Shown here: one piece after another, positions 34,172 to 41,507 of the stretch
How the letters are laid out: each line of letters starts with the position of its first letter
Numbering within the stretch: the first letter of the stretch is position 1
Assembly: GCF_029168315.1 (NCBI RefSeq)
Contig: NZ_JARGYD010000001.1
Coordinates: 434,001-498,000 of the forward strand
DNA length: 64,000 bases
Source: Psychromarinibacter halotolerans
GTDB taxonomy: Bacteria > Pseudomonadota > Alphaproteobacteria > Rhodobacterales > Rhodobacteraceae
Direction of reading: 5' to 3'
Translations under genes and position numbers: made by a program
The notes under the pieces: generated by a model
The model's database searches: none
Seen by the model: only the letters and a program-made list of their open reading frames with translations
Told to the model about the DNA's origin: nothing

Positions 34172-35266
34172 ATGCCCGCCCATACCATCGCCCAGATCGC
34201 AGCCGCCCTTGGGGCCGAGGCCCACGGCGACACCGACCTTTCCGTCACCGGCGCGGCCGAGCCGCAGTCGGCCGGGCCGGATGATCTGGCGCTGGCGATG
34301 GATCCCAAATACGCCGACGGGCTGGCCGCCGGGCAGGCGCGCGCGGCGCTGCTGTGGCCGGGTGCGGACTGGCAGGCGCTGGGGCTGAAGGCGGCGATCA
34401 CCGTGGGGCGCGCCCGCATGGCGCTGTCGGGGCTGACGCGGATGCTGGACGCCGGGCCCGACCTGGCCGACGGTGTGCATCCGACGGCGATCGTGGGCGA
34501 GGGGGCAAAGATCGGCGATGGTGCGGCGATCGGGCCGTTCGTGGTCATCGGCCGCGACGCGCGGATCGGCGCACGGGCGCGGATCGACAGCCACGCCTCG
34601 GTCGGCGCAGGCACCGTGATCGGCGACGATGCCCTGCTGCACGCTGGGGTGCGTATCGGCGCGCAGGTGCGCATCGGGGACCGCTTCATCGCGCAGCCGG
34701 GCGCCGTGGTCGGCGCGGACGGCTTCAGCTATGTCACGCCCGAGAAATCCCGCGCCGAGGCCGCGCGCGAGACGATGGCCGGAGAGAACGACGCCGAGGC
34801 ACAGGCCTGGGTTCGCATCCACAGTCTGGGCGCGGTGGTGCTGGGCGACGACATCGAGATCGGCGCCAACGCCTGTATCGACGCGGGCACGATCCGGCCC
34901 ACGACCATCGGCAGCGGCACCAAGATCGACAATCAGGTCCACGTCGCCCACAATTGCACCGTGGGGCGCGACTGTCTGTTCGCGGCGCAGGTGGGCATCG
35001 CCGGATCGGTGACCATAGGCGACAACGTGATCTTCGGCGGCAAGGTTGGCGTGGTGGACAACATCTTCGTCGGCAATGGGGTCGTCGCGGGCGGTGGCAC
35101 CAACATCCTGTCGAACGTACCCGAAGGGCGCGTGGTGATGGGCTATCCGGCCGTGAAGATGGACACGCACGTTGAAATGTATAAGGCGCTGCGGCGGCTT
35201 CCGCGGCTGGCAACAGAGGTCGCCGCGTTGAAAAATTCGGTTTCAAAACCGGACGTGACCGATTAG
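34172..35266 (+). CDS. lpxD: UDP-3-O-acylglucosamine N-acyltransferase LpxD
   Basis: 364 aa cytoplasmic acyltransferase adding the N-linked 3-hydroxyacyl chain to UDP-3-O-acyl-GlcN, third step of lipid A synthesis. The N-terminal uridine-binding domain is at about 1-105. The left-handed beta-helix of hexapeptide repeats is at about 110-330 (GEGAKIGDGAAIGPFVVIG). The catalytic His lies in NQVHVAHNC, and the C-terminal helix is MYKALRRLPRL. ATG 34172 was chosen for GGAGG just upstream; ATG 34154 lacks a ribosome site. bamA, fabZ and lpxA are not adjacent, unlike the usual cluster, so it may be a second lpxD. It heads a unit with ACP and KAS genes. Confidence 0.9.
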   Translation: MPAHTIAQIAAALGAEAHGDTDLSVTGAAEPQSAGPDDLALAMDPKYADGLAAGQARAALLWPGADWQALGLKAAITVGRARMALSGLTRMLDAGPDLADGVHPTAIVGEGAKIGDGAAIGPFVVIGRDARIGARARIDSHASVGAGTVIGDDALLHAGVRIGAQVRIGDRFIAQPGAVVGADGFSYVTPEKSRAEAARETMAGENDAEAQAWVRIHSLGAVVLGDDIEIGANACIDAGTIRPTTIGSGTKIDNQVHVAHNCTVGRDCLFAAQVGIAGSVTIGDNVIFGGKVGVVDNIFVGNGVVAGGGTNILSNVPEGRVVMGYPAVKMDTHVEMYKALRRLPRLATEVAALKNSVSKPDVTD

Positions 35267-35296
35267 ATCAGCGCCCAACCGGGTGAGAGGACGCGC

Positions 35297-35563
35297 ATGG
35301 CCGATACAATCAGGGATCGTGTCAGAAAGATCATCGCCGAGCAGGCGGTTCTGGACGTGGAAGACGTGAAGGGTGAGCAGACGCTCGAGGATCTCGGTAT
35401 CGACAGCCTCGGCCTTGTGGAATCCATCTTCACGATCGAGGAAGAGTTCGACATTCAGGTGCCCTTCAACGCCAACGAACCCGAGAAAAGCGAGTTCGAC
35501 ATCTCGTCCGTCAACGCGATCATCGGCGCGGTGGAAGGCTTGGTGAAAGACCAGCACGGATGA
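35297..35563 (+). CDS. Acyl carrier protein (specialised)
   Basis: 88 aa, acidic. The phosphopantetheine attachment Ser37 lies in GIDSLGLVES. The sequence differs from housekeeping AcpP (which has the DSLD/DSLGxVEL context and about 77 aa) and has a C-terminal extension with FNANEPEKSEFD. Located 30 nt after lpxD, with its stop overlapping the ketosynthase start by 4 nt. It may serve a dedicated acyl chain for lipid A or another lipid (inference), as AcpXL does in rhizobia. Confidence 0.9.
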   Translation: MADTIRDRVRKIIAEQAVLDVEDVKGEQTLEDLGIDSLGLVESIFTIEEEFDIQVPFNANEPEKSEFDISSVNAIIGAVEGLVKDQHG

Positions 35564-36768
35564 GACGCGTTGTCATCACCGGCGCGGGAACCATCAACGC
35601 GCTGGGGCAGACCGTGGACGAGACGCTGGAGGCCATGCGCGAAGGGCGCTGCGGCATCTCCGAGCTGGACATCCGCGACGTCGAACGCCTGTCGGTCCGC
35701 ATCGGCGGCCAGATCAAGGGCTATGACGAGCACGCCCATTTCAACCGCCAGCAAATTGCCCTGTACGACCGTTTCACGCAGTTCGCGCTGTTGGCGGCGC
35801 GACAGGCGATCGGGCAGGCGGGGCTGGAGTTCATCGGCGATCTCGCGGCGCGGTCGGGCGTGGTGCTGGGCACCTCGGGCGGCGGCTTGCAGACGCAGGA
35901 CGACAACTATCGCGCGGTCTACGAAGAGGGGAAGAACCGGGTTCACCCCTTCATCGTGCCGAAGCTGATGAACAACGCCGCGACCAGCCACGTCTCGATG
36001 GAATACAACCTGAAGGGGCCCTCGTTCACCGTGGCCACGGCCTGTGCGTCGTCGAACCACGCGATGGGGCAAGCGTTTAACATGATCCGGTCCGGCATGG
36101 CGGACGCGATGGTCACCGGCGGCGCCGAGGCGATGCTGTGTTTCGGCGGTGTGAAAGCGTGGGAAGGGCTGCGCGTGATGTCGAAAGACGCCTGCCGCCC
36201 GTTCTCGGCCAACCGGTCGGGCATGGTGCAGGGCGAGGGCGCGGGGATCTTCGTGTTCGAGGAATACGAGCACGCCAAGAAGCGCGGCGCCGAGATCCTT
36301 GCCGAGGTGTCGGGCTTTGCCATGACCTCGGACGCCAGCGACATCGTGATGCCGTCCAAGCAGGGCGCGGCGCGGGCGATCACCGGCGCGATGTCCGACG
36401 CCAAGATGAACCGCGACGATGTCGGTTATATCAACGCGCATGGCACCGGCACGGCGGCGAACGACAAGACGGAATGCGCGGCGGTGGCGGATGCCTTGGG
36501 GCCCAAGGCGGACAGCGTCATGATCTCGTCCACCAAGTCGATGCACGGCCACCTGATCGGCGGCACCGGCGCGGTGGAACTGCTGGCGTGTATCATGGCC
36601 GTGCGCGACGGGATCATCGCGCCGACCATCGGGTACGAGGAACCGGATCAGGAATGCGCGCTGGACGTGGTGCCGAACGAGGCACGCGAAGCGAAGGTCG
36701 ACGCGGTCCTGTCCAACGCCTTTGCCTTCGGCGGGCTGAACGCGGTGCTGGCGATCCGCAAGATCTAG
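35560..36768 (+). CDS. Beta-ketoacyl-ACP synthase (FabF/KAS II-like)
   Basis: 402 aa condensing enzyme elongating acyl-ACP with malonyl-ACP. The catalytic triad is present: C162 in VATACASSNHAMG, His in YINAHGTGTAANDKTE and His in STKSMHGHLIGGTGA. The N terminus starts MRRVVITGAGTINALG at the ATG overlapping the ACP stop (ATGA). Pairing with a private ACP and LpxD suggests a dedicated chain-modifying role rather than bulk fatty acid synthesis. A bidirectional terminator follows. Confidence 0.9.
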   Translation: MRRVVITGAGTINALGQTVDETLEAMREGRCGISELDIRDVERLSVRIGGQIKGYDEHAHFNRQQIALYDRFTQFALLAARQAIGQAGLEFIGDLAARSGVVLGTSGGGLQTQDDNYRAVYEEGKNRVHPFIVPKLMNNAATSHVSMEYNLKGPSFTVATACASSNHAMGQAFNMIRSGMADAMVTGGAEAMLCFGGVKAWEGLRVMSKDACRPFSANRSGMVQGEGAGIFVFEEYEHAKKRGAEILAEVSGFAMTSDASDIVMPSKQGAARAITGAMSDAKMNRDDVGYINAHGTGTAANDKTECAAVADALGPKADSVMISSTKSMHGHLIGGTGAVELLACIMAVRDGIIAPTIGYEEPDQECALDVVPNEAREAKVDAVLSNAFAFGGLNAVLAIRKI

Positions 36769-36810
36769 ACGCCGCCGCGTTTCCGCACATGGGGCAGCGA
36801 CCGGCATGAA

Positions 36811-36843
36811 AAAAGGCGCCGCGGATTTCTCCGTGGCGCCTTT
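36811..36843. terminator. Bidirectional Rho-independent terminator
   Basis: An 11-bp stem GGCGCCGCGGA (36815-36825) / TCCGTGGCGCC (36830-36840) with TTTC loop, flanked by AAAA on the left and TTT on the right. It serves the plus-strand ketosynthase operon and the minus-strand IalB-family gene. Confidence 0.88.
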
Positions 36844-36864
36844 GTCGTTTCCGACCGGTGGACG

Positions 36865-37482
36865 TTACTGGATGTCCATCTCGGCGTTCACGTTCAGTTC
36901 GGACGCTTCGTCGAACGCGGCGGTGAAGCCGCTCAGCGACACCGGCAGCGTGACCATCTGGTCGGGCGCCGCGACGGGGCGGATCATGATCCGTGCCTCA
37001 GACCCGGCCTTCATTGCATCGACGTCGGCGTCGGCGAAGCCTAGCCGCGCGAAGCAGCCGATCTGCGAGCACCACGCGAACGGGTACTGCCGGGGCTGCG
37101 CGCTGTCGATCTGGAACGCCAGCTGTGCGGTCAGCAGCGTTTCCAGCGGCGTCACGACCGTCGCGCCAGCGGCGGCTTCGACGGCGTCGTCATTGATTGG
37201 GAACACGTTGATCTCGGACACCGGGTTGCCGTTCGGGTCTTCAAGAAGCTGGTAAAGCTGGCAGGGATCGTTGCCCGCGTCGGTGCGGATGCAGCGGACT
37301 TCCCAGTCGCCGTGTTCCGAGTGGGTGTAGACCGAGCCGGGACCATCCTCGGCGGTCGGGTCGACGCCCATGTTCAGTTCCATCGGATCGGGAACCGGCG
37401 TTTCGGTGGTCGCGTCCTGGGCGAAGACCGGACCGGCGGCCACGATCAGGGCGAGCGGAAGGGTTCGAATCGTCTGCTTCAT
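36865..37482 (-). CDS. Invasion-associated locus B (IalB) family protein
   Basis: 205 aa secreted or periplasmic protein. The signal peptide MKQTIRTLPLALIVAAGPVFA is followed by an acidic linker. The IalB domain has HGDWEVRCI, a Cys in DPCQLYQLL and a CSQIGCFARLGF pair, giving four Cys. Named for a Bartonella locus, but widespread in free-living alphaproteobacteria with no settled function. ATG 37482 was chosen at the signal peptide. Monocistronic between two terminators. Confidence 0.9.
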   Translation of the reverse strand: MKQTIRTLPLALIVAAGPVFAQDATTETPVPDPMELNMGVDPTAEDGPGSVYTHSEHGDWEVRCIRTDAGNDPCQLYQLLEDPNGNPVSEINVFPINDDAVEAAAGATVVTPLETLLTAQLAFQIDSAQPRQYPFAWCSQIGCFARLGFADADVDAMKAGSEARIMIRPVAAPDQMVTLPVSLSGFTAAFDEASELNVNAEMDIQ

Positions 37483-37611
37483 GGAGTGTCCATCGCTCTC
37501 GTGTGAATTTATCGGCGCGGGTGTAGCACGGGGCGAAATAAGTGTCAGTCCCCGAAATCCGGGCCGCCTGCCAGCGCGCGAAATCCCACCGGCGCGGCGG
37601 TCTGTTACATG

Positions 37612-37637
37612 AAAAAAGGGCCGTAACCGGCCCTTTT
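37612..37637. terminator. Bidirectional Rho-independent terminator in the intergenic region
   Basis: AAAAGGGCCG-TAAC-CGGCCCTTTT at 37614-37637, with two extra A on the left. It is upstream of the minus-strand ialB-like gene, so on that strand it must end some other transcript starting further right (about 37.68 kb). No plus-strand gene precedes it. Confidence 0.85.
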
Positions 37638-37682
37638 CCCACGACTTTTCTCTCCCTGCCGGACTGGCCGACATGTATTGTG
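37612..37682 (-). ncRNA. Candidate short transcript complementary to the neighbouring sRNA
   Basis: Minus strand: TTGACC (37717-37712), 17-nt spacer, TAGCGT (37694-37689) would start a transcript near 37682, ending at the 37637-37612 terminator with six T, about 70 nt. It carries GGCAGGGAG (within 37667-37648). This stretch can pair with the anti-Shine-Dalgarno segment of the sRNA candidate at 37782-37876: 15 Watson-Crick plus 2 G-U of 20 by eye. The -10 is weak, so existence is uncertain. Confidence 0.35.
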
Positions 37683-37781
37683 ATTGGGACGCTAAGCGGT
37701 TTACCCGAGGTGGTCAATGGCAAAAACTTCACAATTCGCCGATGCTGCGGCCGCACGCGCGGCCCCGCAGTTGCGGCATAC

Positions 37782-37876
37782 AAAAAAGGCCGCGCCCGAG
37801 GGCGCGACCAGTCTGACAGGGAGGAAGTTTGTCCGTTCCACTGGGAACCGGACACCTTAACTGTGGCACTCATTCC
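37782..37876 (-). ncRNA. Candidate anti-Shine-Dalgarno small RNA
   Basis: About 95 nt on the minus strand. A -10 box TACAAT (37887-37882) and weak -35 CCGACT (37909-37904, 16-nt spacer) precede it. The 5' hairpin TGTCCG-G-TTCC / CAGT / GGAA-CGGACA spans 37854-37830. A single-stranded CTTCCTCCC lies at 37827-37819, followed by a 9-bp terminator stem GGTCGCGCC / GGCGCGGCC (37809-37788) and six T. This architecture matches Hfq-bound trans-acting sRNAs of alphaproteobacteria that mask ribosome sites. No open reading frame of note is inside. Confidence 0.6.
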
Positions 37877-37881
37877 TTAAC

Positions 37882-37909
37882 ATTGTATTTTCGACCCGCA
37901 CGCAGTCGG
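37882..37909 (-). promoter_or_regulatory. Candidate promoter of the sRNA
   Basis: On the minus strand, CCGACT and TACAAT are separated by 16 nt. The -10 has five of six consensus bases, the -35 only GAC. It lies in the leader of the plus-strand HerA-like gene. Confidence 0.4.
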
Positions 37910-37925
37910 GCTTGGAGAGCGGATC

Positions 37926-39479
37926 ATGGACGGCAAGGTATTTCTGGGCGGCGGCGGCGTCGACTACGGCGTCAAGCAGGGGCTGCGACTGGACTACGCG
38001 AACCGGCACGGGCTGATCGCCGGGGCGACGGGCACCGGCAAGACCGTCACCGTGCAGATCCTGGCCGAGGGGTTCTCGAAAGCGGGCGTTCCGGTCTTCG
38101 TGTCGGACGTGAAAAGCGACCTAGCCGGTCTGGCCGTGGCCGGAACCGCCGAGGGCAAGCTGCACGAGCCGTTCATGAAGCGGGCCGGTACCATCGGCTT
38201 TGACGATTTCACCTACGAGGCGTTCCCGGTCACCTTCTGGGACCTGTTCGGCCGCAAGGGCCACCCGGTACGCACCACCGTGGCCGAGATGGGGCCGCTG
38301 CTGCTGGCGCGGATGCTGGACCTGTCCGAGGCGCAGGAAGGCGTGCTGAACATCGCGTTCCGCCTGTCCGACGAAGAGGGCCTGCCACTGTTGGACCTCA
38401 AGGACCTGCGCGCGCTGCTGGTCTGGGTCGGAGAGAACGCGCCCGACCTGTCGCTGCGCTATGGCCATATCTCGGCGGCGTCGATCGGGGCGATCCAGCG
38501 CCAGCTTCTGGTGCTGGAAAATCAGGGCGGCGCGGGCATCTTTGGCGAACCGGCGCTGGACCTGTCGGACCTGATGCAGGTCGATGCGGACGGGCGCGGG
38601 CGGATCTCGGTGCTGGCGGCGGATCAGCTGATGTCCTCGCCCAAGCTCTACGCCACGTTCCTGCTGTGGCTGCTGTCGGAACTGTTCGAGGAACTGCCCG
38701 AGGTCGGCGATCCCGACAAACCGAAGCTGGTGTTCTTCTTCGACGAGGCGCACCTGCTGTTCGACGACGCGCCCAAGGCGCTGATCGACAAAGTGGAAAC
38801 CGTGGCGCGGCTGATCCGGTCCAAGGGCGTCGGCGTGTACTTCTGCACCCAGAACCCGGACGACGTGCCCGAGGACGTGCTGGGCCAGTTGGGCAACCGC
38901 ATCCAGCACGCGCTGCGCGCCTTCACCGCCCGCGACCAGAAGGCGTTGCGCCGCGCGTCCGAGACCTATCGCGCCAACCCCCGGTTCGACACGGCCGAGG
39001 CGATCCGCGATGTCGGCACCGGCGAGGCCGTGACCTCGATGCTGGAAGACAAGGGCGCGCCGGGCATCGTCGAGCGCACGCTGATCCGCCCGCCGTCGTC
39101 GCAGCTGGGCGCGATCACCGATACGCAGCGCGCGGCGGTCATCGCAGCGTCGCCCGTGGCCGGCAAGTACGACACGCTTGTCGACCGCGAAAGCGCCTAC
39201 GAGACGCTGACCAAGCGCGCCGAAGACGCCGCGAAAGAGGCCGAGGCCGCCGCAGAACCAGAGCCGCAGGACGACCGCGAGTTCGAGAACGCGCGGCGCT
39301 ATGGCGGCGGCGCGTCCTCGCGCCGGTACGAGCCGTCTGGCAGCGGGCGCGGGCGCCGGGTCGAGAAGGACGACAGCTTTGGCGGAGCGCTGACCGAGGC
39401 GCTGAAGAAGGAACTGCGCGGCACCACTGGCCGCCGCATCGTGCGCGGCATTCTCGGCGGGCTGTTCAAGGCGCGCTAG
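37926..39479 (+). CDS. HerA-like ATPase, DUF853 (YjgR) family
   Basis: 517 aa P-loop ATPase of the HerA/FtsK superfamily. Walker A GATGTGKTVTVQIL is near residue 35, with VSDVKSDLAGL after it and Walker B LVFFFDEAHLLF near residue 277. The arginine-finger/sensor region reads YFCTQNPDDVPEDVLGQLGNRIQHALRAFT. The C-terminal tail is charged and low-complexity (EAEAAAEPEPQDDREFE, then Arg/Gly-rich). Length is normal for YjgR. The biological role is unresolved; DNA translocation is inferred from the superfamily. Its 3' end overlaps the convergent small gene by 4 nt. Confidence 0.9.
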   Translation: MDGKVFLGGGGVDYGVKQGLRLDYANRHGLIAGATGTGKTVTVQILAEGFSKAGVPVFVSDVKSDLAGLAVAGTAEGKLHEPFMKRAGTIGFDDFTYEAFPVTFWDLFGRKGHPVRTTVAEMGPLLLARMLDLSEAQEGVLNIAFRLSDEEGLPLLDLKDLRALLVWVGENAPDLSLRYGHISAASIGAIQRQLLVLENQGGAGIFGEPALDLSDLMQVDADGRGRISVLAADQLMSSPKLYATFLLWLLSELFEELPEVGDPDKPKLVFFFDEAHLLFDDAPKALIDKVETVARLIRSKGVGVYFCTQNPDDVPEDVLGQLGNRIQHALRAFTARDQKALRRASETYRANPRFDTAEAIRDVGTGEAVTSMLEDKGAPGIVERTLIRPPSSQLGAITDTQRAAVIAASPVAGKYDTLVDRESAYETLTKRAEDAAKEAEAAAEPEPQDDREFENARRYGGGASSRRYEPSGSGRGRRVEKDDSFGGALTEALKKELRGTTGRRIVRGILGGLFKAR

Positions 39480-39907
39480 CCGGGGTCCTTCAGACCCTCG
39501 CACAGGTCCACCAGTTCGCGCCGCGCGTCGGCGCGCAGCGCGTCCTCCAGCAGCCCGTCGGCTAGCCGCAGCACCTGCTCGGCCGAACCGCCGAAGTCAT
39601 CGAGGTCCAGTGACAGCACGGGGATGTCGCAGGTCGTCAGGTCGATCTCGGCCGACAGGTTGATCCGCGCCGCCGCGTCCATGCCGATCCACGTTCCGGG
39701 CGAGGTCTTGCAGCGCAGGTGCCCGGTCGCAGCCAGCCGCACGGTGTCGCCATCCAGTTCGATGGTCGCCTGCGACAGGCGCGCCGTCTCGGTCCGGTCG
39801 ATGGGCGACAGGCCGCTACAGGGTTCGGACCCGACGATCAGGTCGCTCAGCGGATTGGCCCCCGCGGGGGCGGCAGCCAGCAGTGCAAGAAGAAGGGCGG
39901 TGCGCAT
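39476..39907 (-). CDS. Exported hypothetical protein
   Basis: 143 aa. The signal peptide MRTALLLALLAAAPAGA is followed by a small domain with four Cys (SEPCSGLSP, LRCKTSPG, LTTCDIP, DLCEGL), suggesting disulfides in the periplasm. I do not recognise the family. ATG 39907 was chosen because it starts the signal peptide. It is on the same strand as the CorC-like gene, 75 nt after that gene's stop, and ends convergently against the HerA-like gene with a 4-nt overlap. Confidence 0.7.
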   Translation of the reverse strand: MRTALLLALLAAAPAGANPLSDLIVGSEPCSGLSPIDRTETARLSQATIELDGDTVRLAATGHLRCKTSPGTWIGMDAAARINLSAEIDLTTCDIPVLSLDLDDFGGSAEQVLRLADGLLEDALRADARRELVDLCEGLKDPG

Positions 39908-39982
39908 GGGGCAATGTCCGGGTGGCCTGCCGATCAAACTGGCCCCCCGGCGCGTCGCGTCAATGGTCCGCGCGACCGGGCG

Positions 39983-41278
39983 CTAAAGCAGGGGGCGGAT
40001 CTTCAGCCGCGTGATGCGGTTGTCCTTGCGTTCCTGCACCTCGAACCGGAAGCCGTGGAAGTTGAACACCTGGCCCTGGTTCGGGATCATCTGCGCCTCG
40101 TGGATCACAAGGCCCGCTATGGTGTTCGCCTCTTCGTCGGGCAGCGACCAGTCGGCGGCGCGGTTCAGGTCGCGGATCGTCATCGAGCCGTCGATGAGAT
40201 AGTCGCCCTCGTCGGTCGGCCGCAGCGGGGAATCCTCGTCCATGTCGAACTCGTCGGTGATCTCGCCCACGATTTCTTCAAGGATGTCCTCAAGCGTGAT
40301 CAGCCCCTCGAGCGAGCCGTATTCGTCCACCACCAGCGCAAAGTGGGTGTGCTGGGCAAGGAACTGGCGCATCTGGTCATCCAGCGTCGTGGTTTCGGGC
40401 ACGAAGTAGGGCTTCATCGCCACGTCCATGACGTTAAAATTCTCCAGCGGGCTATTGCTGGCCTCTGGCTGGGTGGCGCGGGCGTAGATCGCGCGCAGAA
40501 GGTCCTTCGCGTGAACCACGCCGACGATGTTCTCGGGCTCGTCGCGGTAGACGGGCAGGCGGGTGTGGGCCGAGTTCAGGCACTGCTCGACCACTTCCTG
40601 CGGCGGAGCATCGGCGTTCAGCATCTCGATGCCCGACCGGTGCAGCATGATCTCTTCGACGGTGCGGTCCGCTAGGTCCAGCGCGCCCAGCAGGCGGTCG
40701 CGGTCTTCCTTTTCCACTGCGCCCTCGGTGTGGCCAAGGGTGATGGCGCCGACGATCTCTTCGCGCACGGCAAGGATCTGGCTTTCGGGGTCGGTGCGGA
40801 CGCCGAAAACGCGCAGGATCAGCCGGACCAGCACGCGCACGGTGCTGACGATCGGGTTCAGCACAAGGATCACCACCCGGATCGCGGGCGCCACGAAGGA
40901 CGCGGCGCGCTCGGCGTTGGTGATGGCGTAGGTCTTGGGCAGCACTTCGGCGAAGATCAGCACCAGCAGCGTCATCACCAGCGTCGCAAGGGCAACGCCG
41001 CCTTCGCCCAGCAGGCGCGTGAACAACGCCGTCGCCAGCGAGGTCGCGAGAATGTTGACGAGGTTGTTGCCCAGCAGAACCGACCCGATCAGCCGTTCGC
41101 TGTCCTCGGTGATGTTGAGCGCGGTGCGAGCGGCCTTGGACCCTTTGTCGGCCTGCGAATTCAGCTTGCCGCGGGACGCGGCTGTCAGCGCGGTCTCACT
41201 GCCCGAGAAGAAAGCCGAAAGGACAAGAAGGGCGATGATGGCGGCTGAGGTGCCCCAGAAGGCGGCGTCGAGGGTCAT
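39983..41278 (-). CDS. Hemolysin/CorC family transporter (CNNM-type, DUF21-CBS-CorC)
   Basis: 431 aa. The DUF21 membrane domain (residues about 1-180, with FFSGSETALTAASRGKL) is followed by a CBS pair (about 200-330: IMLHRSGIEMLNAD, THFALVVDEYGSLEGLITLEDILEE) and a C-terminal CorC_HlyC FAD-like domain (about 345-430). Family members are linked to Mg2+/Co2+ efflux or homeostasis. ATG 41278 (MTLDAAFWG) starts the first helix; the upstream extension in frame is non-hydrophobic and unlikely. The 229-nt gap upstream separates it divergently from the iron-binding protein gene. Confidence 0.9.
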   Translation of the reverse strand: MTLDAAFWGTSAAIIALLVLSAFFSGSETALTAASRGKLNSQADKGSKAARTALNITEDSERLIGSVLLGNNLVNILATSLATALFTRLLGEGGVALATLVMTLLVLIFAEVLPKTYAITNAERAASFVAPAIRVVILVLNPIVSTVRVLVRLILRVFGVRTDPESQILAVREEIVGAITLGHTEGAVEKEDRDRLLGALDLADRTVEEIMLHRSGIEMLNADAPPQEVVEQCLNSAHTRLPVYRDEPENIVGVVHAKDLLRAIYARATQPEASNSPLENFNVMDVAMKPYFVPETTTLDDQMRQFLAQHTHFALVVDEYGSLEGLITLEDILEEIVGEITDEFDMDEDSPLRPTDEGDYLIDGSMTIRDLNRAADWSLPDEEANTIAGLVIHEAQMIPNQGQVFNFHGFRFEVQERKDNRITRLKIRPLL

Positions 41279-41452
41279 GGTCCCGTTCGTTTGTTGATGC
41301 GTGCGCTTGTTATGGGTGCGGGCAGGGGGCGTGGCAAGGGCAGAGCCGCGCGTCTGTTGCAAACCGTGGCGGGGCCGCTGGGTCTGGGCCGTTTTGCCGT
41401 GGACTGGCGATCTGACGTTTTCGTGATCTCTGGTGAGAATGCGCGCGACGTC

Positions 41453-41482
41453 TTGACCTGAGTAATTTTGTCGGATTTAGAT
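41453..41482 (+). promoter_or_regulatory. Candidate promoter of the iron-binding protein gene
   Basis: TTGACC (41453-41458), 18-nt spacer, TTAGAT (41477-41482), 26 nt before the ATG. No certain Fur or Irr site could be assigned by eye. Confidence 0.45.
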
Positions 41483-41507
41483 CCCGGCGGAACACAGGAG
41501 GACACCT

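Noticed and set aside
37640..37780. Short peptide gene in the ialB/herA-like gap
   Set aside because: Candidate frames lack ribosome sites and run through the terminator; RNA features explain the region better.
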